64,000 nt of DNA from CAYZQH01 sp050300015 (GTDB taxonomy: Bacteria; Pseudomonadota; Gammaproteobacteria; Pseudomonadales; Cellvibrionaceae), in assembly GCA_050300015.1 (NCBI GenBank), contig JBNKWZ010000012.1, forward strand, positions 1 through 64,000. Reading direction: 5' to 3'. The position numbers were made by a program, and so were the translations under genes. Positions within the stretch are counted from its first letter, which is position 1; every line of letters begins with the position of its first letter. Of this stretch, positions 60,768-64,000 are shown in pieces. Below the pieces are notes generated by a model. The model was not told the origin of the DNA and did not search any database. It was given only the letters and a program-made list of their open reading frames with translations.

Positions 60768-60925
60768 GGAGCTTGATCAACTCCCAATAGCTTTGGCCGT
60801 TAGAACTTTTCGAGCTCAAGACATGCATTGGTTGTTTTTTGCCCCCACAAAAAAGGCATTTCCACCATCAATGGCAGGCTGTCGAGAAGCACTAACGCAG
60901 AATTCAGGAAGCCCTGACGACCCCA

Positions 60926-60954
60926 CCGCAGGCGGCCTCAAAGCTCGCCTGCGG
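60926..60954 (+). terminator. Hairpin after the Nit1C cluster
   Basis: CCGCAGGCG (60926-60934) and CGCCTGCGG (60946-60954) pair over 9 bp with an 11-base loop, followed by TTATTACTT. It may end the nit transcript, but the T-tract is weak. Confidence 0.5.
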
Positions 60955-62010
60955 TTATTACTTAGCTTGTTAGCGCTAAGACGACTGGCTTCGAAAATTG
61001 CCTAGGCACCGAGCTTTGAACTTTCGCACATGACCGTATGATTCATGATTACGGCAGGAGGCAGGGCGACATGAGAGGCCGATCATTCAAACTTAAAGAG
61101 ACTTCTTGATCATTAGCTGCCCTGGTATCGCTACCGTCCGTGAAACTCAATCGACGAAAGCAAAAATGGCCCTTCGCACCAAACTCAACTTCAAGTCCAG
61201 CACCAAACAAGCCTGCGCTGATTAAGCCAGCGTTAACATCGATGGAACCGGCTGCGTGCCGGGGCGGCATCTCGTCCAACTTCAATCGAGGCCTATTATG
61301 TGTACAGAGACCTTGCAGAGACGACAATATAGGAACGAAAAAGGAAAACTAAAGTTGCCTTTTTAACGCTTTCACTTATTGCCATTGTTAATGTGCAACT
61401 TACATACTCCGAGTGCAAGTTATTCTGCGTGACACTACTTTTTGCGTGACATTACTGCCACGCTTCCGGATGCGACCAATATCAAGTTAACGCGCTGCTT
61501 ACCTCTCGTTTTGGCGCCAATTTTGCCTTCCGACCAGCCCCCATCGCCACCCCATATGCCTGCTCGGCGGTGAAAAAAAGAAGCCTGCATCGCTGGAATC
61601 ACCCTCTCGGGAGCACCCAGGAAAACACCCTACTTCAAGGCGCTAATTTATCAAGAAGAATACGTACGCCCCCAAATTTAGGTCAATATACAACCAAACC
61701 CTACACATCAAGGCAGCAGGATACAATGATTCGGTGACGGTTAATTTTTAAGCAAATCTGCACTAGGATTTATACAGACTGCTCGAGAAGCCAAAAGGTA
61801 AGATACGAGAATCAAGCGCCAACAATATGCTCAGAGGGCCTCACTCCGTCGTCATTGCATCTCGCTTTCGAGCGCAAAAAGAAAAGCACATATTATGCCA
61901 ACCCAACCATAAAAACTCGAATTAACGTTGGAAATTTGCGTAAATTCTCTCTCTAAAATTCAATTAATAATAGAATATTTGCAACTTTTTGCACACTGAC
62001 AGCATTTCTA

Positions 62011-62030
62011 GGGAAAACGTTACCGTAAAG
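62011..62030. promoter_or_regulatory. LacI-operator-like sequence upstream of the TonB receptor
   Basis: The core AACGTT in AAAACGTTACCG is palindromic and similar to LacI-family operators described upstream of sugar-uptake receptors. The arms are imperfect and there is only one site, about 250 bases before the receptor start. Evidence is weak. Confidence 0.22.
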
Positions 62031-62274
62031 GCCTCCCCTTCCGATAGTCTTCATACGGGCGATAGTCTGTCGCAGCACGGGCATCGCAAAGTACACTCTA
62101 GGTCACTTTAACCTATGAAGGCTCACAGAAGCTTTCATTCTGAATAATAAACGATCAGGCATGTTGGGCAATTCAATATAAATATAAGAGGTGCAAAACG
62201 ACCAAATGTTCATTAAAAACCCAAACACGGCCTACTAAACAATAACTCATAAACTTCCTAGGCGGAGCATTACA

Positions 62275-64000
62275 ATGTCTACAGTGAGTAAAAAACACCC
62301 CGAAACCACTAATTTTAGAAAGTCCATTTTAGCCGTCAGTATCATGATGGCATGTGGGACTATGGCCTATGCCGCAGAGCAATCCGGCCCCGTTACGGAC
62401 GGAAGTCTTGAGAACGAAGCTGAACAACGTGCTGGAGAAGTCGAGGAAATCGTCGTTCTAGGTATCAGAAGAAGCATTGAAACCGCACAGGAATTGAAGC
62501 GCAATGCCAGTACAGTAATCGATTCAATTACCGCTACAGAACTAGGCGACTTCCCTGACAAATCGCTTGCGGAAGCCCTAATGCGTGTTCCAGGTGTGGC
62601 AGTGGAGCGTTTTGCAACGCGTACAGATAGTGGCGCATTCTCAGTCGAACCGTCGGGCGTCGTGATCCGGGGCCTACCTTTTGTTAGAAGTGAATTTAAT
62701 GGTAGAGACACTTTCAGCGCAAACTCTAGCCGTGGGCTAAGCTGGGGCGACGTGTCTCCCGAGCTTATGGGGGGCATTGACATATACAAAAACCAAACGG
62801 CCGAACTAATCGAAGGCGGCATCGCTGGTCTTGTGAACCTGAAAACTCGCCTGCCGTTTGACAGTGATGGGGAAACCAGAGTTCTGACCGTTAGTGGAAA
62901 CTACAGCGACCTGTCCAACTCGAACACCCCTGAGGTATCGGGAATCTATACTAACCGCTTTGATACCGACGCTGGTGAATTCGGGGCAATGGTCAATTTC
63001 GCATACTCGGATGTGGACGCGACTGCACAGAGCGCGAGGCTGTCACGCGTTAATCGCTTCCGCGATGTCTATGAGGAAGATTCGCTGCTCTTTCTCCCGC
63101 AGGGTGTCAACTTCGGGGATGATCAATACAGCCGACAACGCACTGGTGCTGCACTTGCGCTCCAATGGCAAGACCTTGATGGGCGCTTTCTTGCAACATT
63201 TCAATACAACCGCTCACAATATGAAAACACAGCACAACGTAACGGTGTTAGTGTCGGATGGGAGGGATTGCAGGGCTATCAAAGCTTATTCCTTGAAGTT
63301 ACAGAGGGCGGGACAGGCTCTAATACAATTGTTCGACCGGCTGAAGGCACAGATCCGTTTGAGTTTTCGGAAGACGGTCTCTTTTCCTATGGAACATTAA
63401 CGCAAGAACACGGCTGGTGGGGCGCAAACAATAATGACTCCGCACTCGTTGCCGCCAATACCAATGGTGAGGCTCTGGTGGAAACCTGCGCCAGCTTGGA
63501 CTCCTGGGCGGGATGTGACGAAGGCGACACCGTCACCAACTACATTGGGACGAACCTGACTACTACTGCAGATATTAGTGATTCAAAGAGCGTTACCGAA
63601 GACTTTGGGTTTAACTTAAAGTGGCATATATCAGATAGCGTTCATGCGAATTTCGATATACAACACGTTGCTTCCGATCTCGACGAATATCGACTCAACA
63701 GTGCTTTCACCACCTGGACAAATCCCGAAGTTGATTTGCGGGGGGATCTTGCGCAGGTTACCCTCCACAATCCAACCAACATAAACCTGCTCGACGCGGG
63801 TCAAGGTGTATACGCCAATCCAAACAGCTACTACCCCTCCAGCATGCTCGAATTTTTGGGGGATAACCATGGCGAAGAATTTGCGGCAAAAACTGATTTC
63901 GTTTTTGATATAGATTCAGGTTTTGTTGAAAGGGTTAAAACTGGGGCAAGGTATGCCAAGCGTGATCAGCAGGTAAATCAGGCTAGCAACTGGCAGGCCA
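62275..64000 (+). CDS. TonB-dependent outer-membrane receptor, Xanthomonas/Caulobacter type (C-terminus beyond window)
   Basis: 575 residues visible from the ATG at 62275, with GGCGGAG 7 bases upstream. A signal peptide (about residues 1-35, ending A-Y-A-A) precedes a TonB box-like V-E-E-I-V-V-L-G-I-R (about 57-66). The plug domain follows, with F-P-D-K-S-L-A-E-A-L-M-R-V-P-G-V-A-V-E-R and the family-typical I-E-G-G-I-A-G-L-V-N-L-K. The remainder is the start of the 22-strand barrel. TIGR01782-type receptors import oligosaccharides or their breakdown products in marine bacteria. The partner enzymes are presumably to the right of the window. The gene runs off the edge. Confidence 0.93.
   Translation, partial: MSTVSKKHPETTNFRKSILAVSIMMACGTMAYAAEQSGPVTDGSLENEAEQRAGEVEEIVVLGIRRSIETAQELKRNASTVIDSITATELGDFPDKSLAEALMRVPGVAVERFATRTDSGAFSVEPSGVVIRGLPFVRSEFNGRDTFSANSSRGLSWGDVSPELMGGIDIYKNQTAELIEGGIAGLVNLKTRLPFDSDGETRVLTVSGNYSDLSNSNTPEVSGIYTNRFDTDAGEFGAMVNFAYSDVDATAQSARLSRVNRFRDVYEEDSLLFLPQGVNFGDDQYSRQRTGAALALQWQDLDGRFLATFQYNRSQYENTAQRNGVSVGWEGLQGYQSLFLEVTEGGTGSNTIVRPAEGTDPFEFSEDGLFSYGTLTQEHGWWGANNNDSALVAANTNGEALVETCASLDSWAGCDEGDTVTNYIGTNLTTTADISDSKSVTEDFGFNLKWHISDSVHANFDIQHVASDLDEYRLNSAFTTWTNPEVDLRGDLAQVTLHNPTNINLLDAGQGVYANPNSYYPSSMLEFLGDNHGEEFAAKTDFVFDIDSGFVERVKTGARYAKRDQQVNQASNWQA

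Larger units (their letters stand above)
60768..62274. other. 1.5 kb intergenic region between the Nit1C cluster and a TonB receptor gene
   Basis: No convincing gene. A 92-residue minus-strand frame at 61049-61327 and overlapping plus-strand frames look like spurious or relic coding sequence: they have no ribosome-binding site and no family I recognise. Landmarks are a hairpin at 60926-60954, a 14-bp direct repeat with one mismatch (61426-61439 and 61443-61456), and a palindrome-like AAAACGTTACCG at 62016-62025. The last 300 bases should hold the promoter of the TonB receptor. Confidence 0.5.

Noticed and set aside
61049..61327. 92-residue minus-strand frame as a gene
   Set aside because: No ribosome-binding site, no recognisable domain and competing frames on the other strand; it may be a relic at best.

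Overview
The window looks like chromosomal DNA of a marine, polysaccharide-degrading gammaproteobacterium, probably of the Cellvibrio/Teredinibacter/Saccharophagus type. The clues are the order proA-nadD-rsfS-rlmH-mrdA-rodA-mltB-rlpA, pilA next to pilBCD-coaE, dapA beside bamC, a CE2-like carbohydrate esterase, a Xanthomonas/Caulobacter-type TonB receptor, and very large DUF11/cadherin-like surface proteins. The taxon is inferred from gene content only. I saw no rRNA, tRNA, CRISPR array, intact insertion sequence or prophage.

Layout. 1-15.2 kb: two very large exported surface proteins on the minus strand (the first runs off the left edge), separated by 1.2 kb without a gene. The second (about 3,783 residues) appears to join a repeat-rich adhesin ending in a sorting-signal-like tail to a complete OmpA-type outer-membrane protein. 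15.5-23.5 kb: the conserved cell-wall elongation, ribosome maturation and NAD/proline cluster, all minus strand. 23.8-36.7 kb: an AT-richer surface-glycan block. Four or five plus-strand genes (UDP-sugar dehydrogenase, acyltransferase-SGNH, unknown, methyltransferase, flippase-like membrane protein) converge on seven tightly packed minus-strand genes. These encode a UDP-diacetamido-mannuronic-acid-type pathway, two cytoplasmic glycosyltransferase-like proteins and a large GT-C-like membrane protein. That minus-strand series begins directly behind the pilin gene pilA, so it may supply a pilin glycan. 36.8-42.2 kb: pilA with a sigma-54-type promoter and a terminator, then pilB-pilC-pilD-coaE. 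42.2-54.5 kb: rsmJ, a persulfide dioxygenase/TauE pair, an unusual response regulator, a PilZ protein, a cluster of three DnaA-box-like sites, an MBL hydrolase, bamC-dapA, a chromosomal TraT-family lipoprotein and the CE2-like esterase.

54.5-60.8 kb: the most interesting system, a complete Nit1C-type cluster. A divergent sigma-54 activator (nitA) faces a -24/-12 promoter and seven genes: a DsrE-like protein, a nitrilase, a radical SAM protein, a GNAT acetyltransferase, an AIR-synthase-like protein, a small conserved protein and a flavoprotein. Nit1C clusters have been linked to nitrogen starvation and growth on cyanide, but their chemistry is unresolved. The radical SAM protein has a C-X9-C-X2-C cluster motif and sits beside a GNAT protein, which recalls the domain pairing of Elp3. 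60.8-64 kb: 1.5 kb of non-coding or decayed DNA and the start of a TonB-dependent receptor that runs off the right edge.
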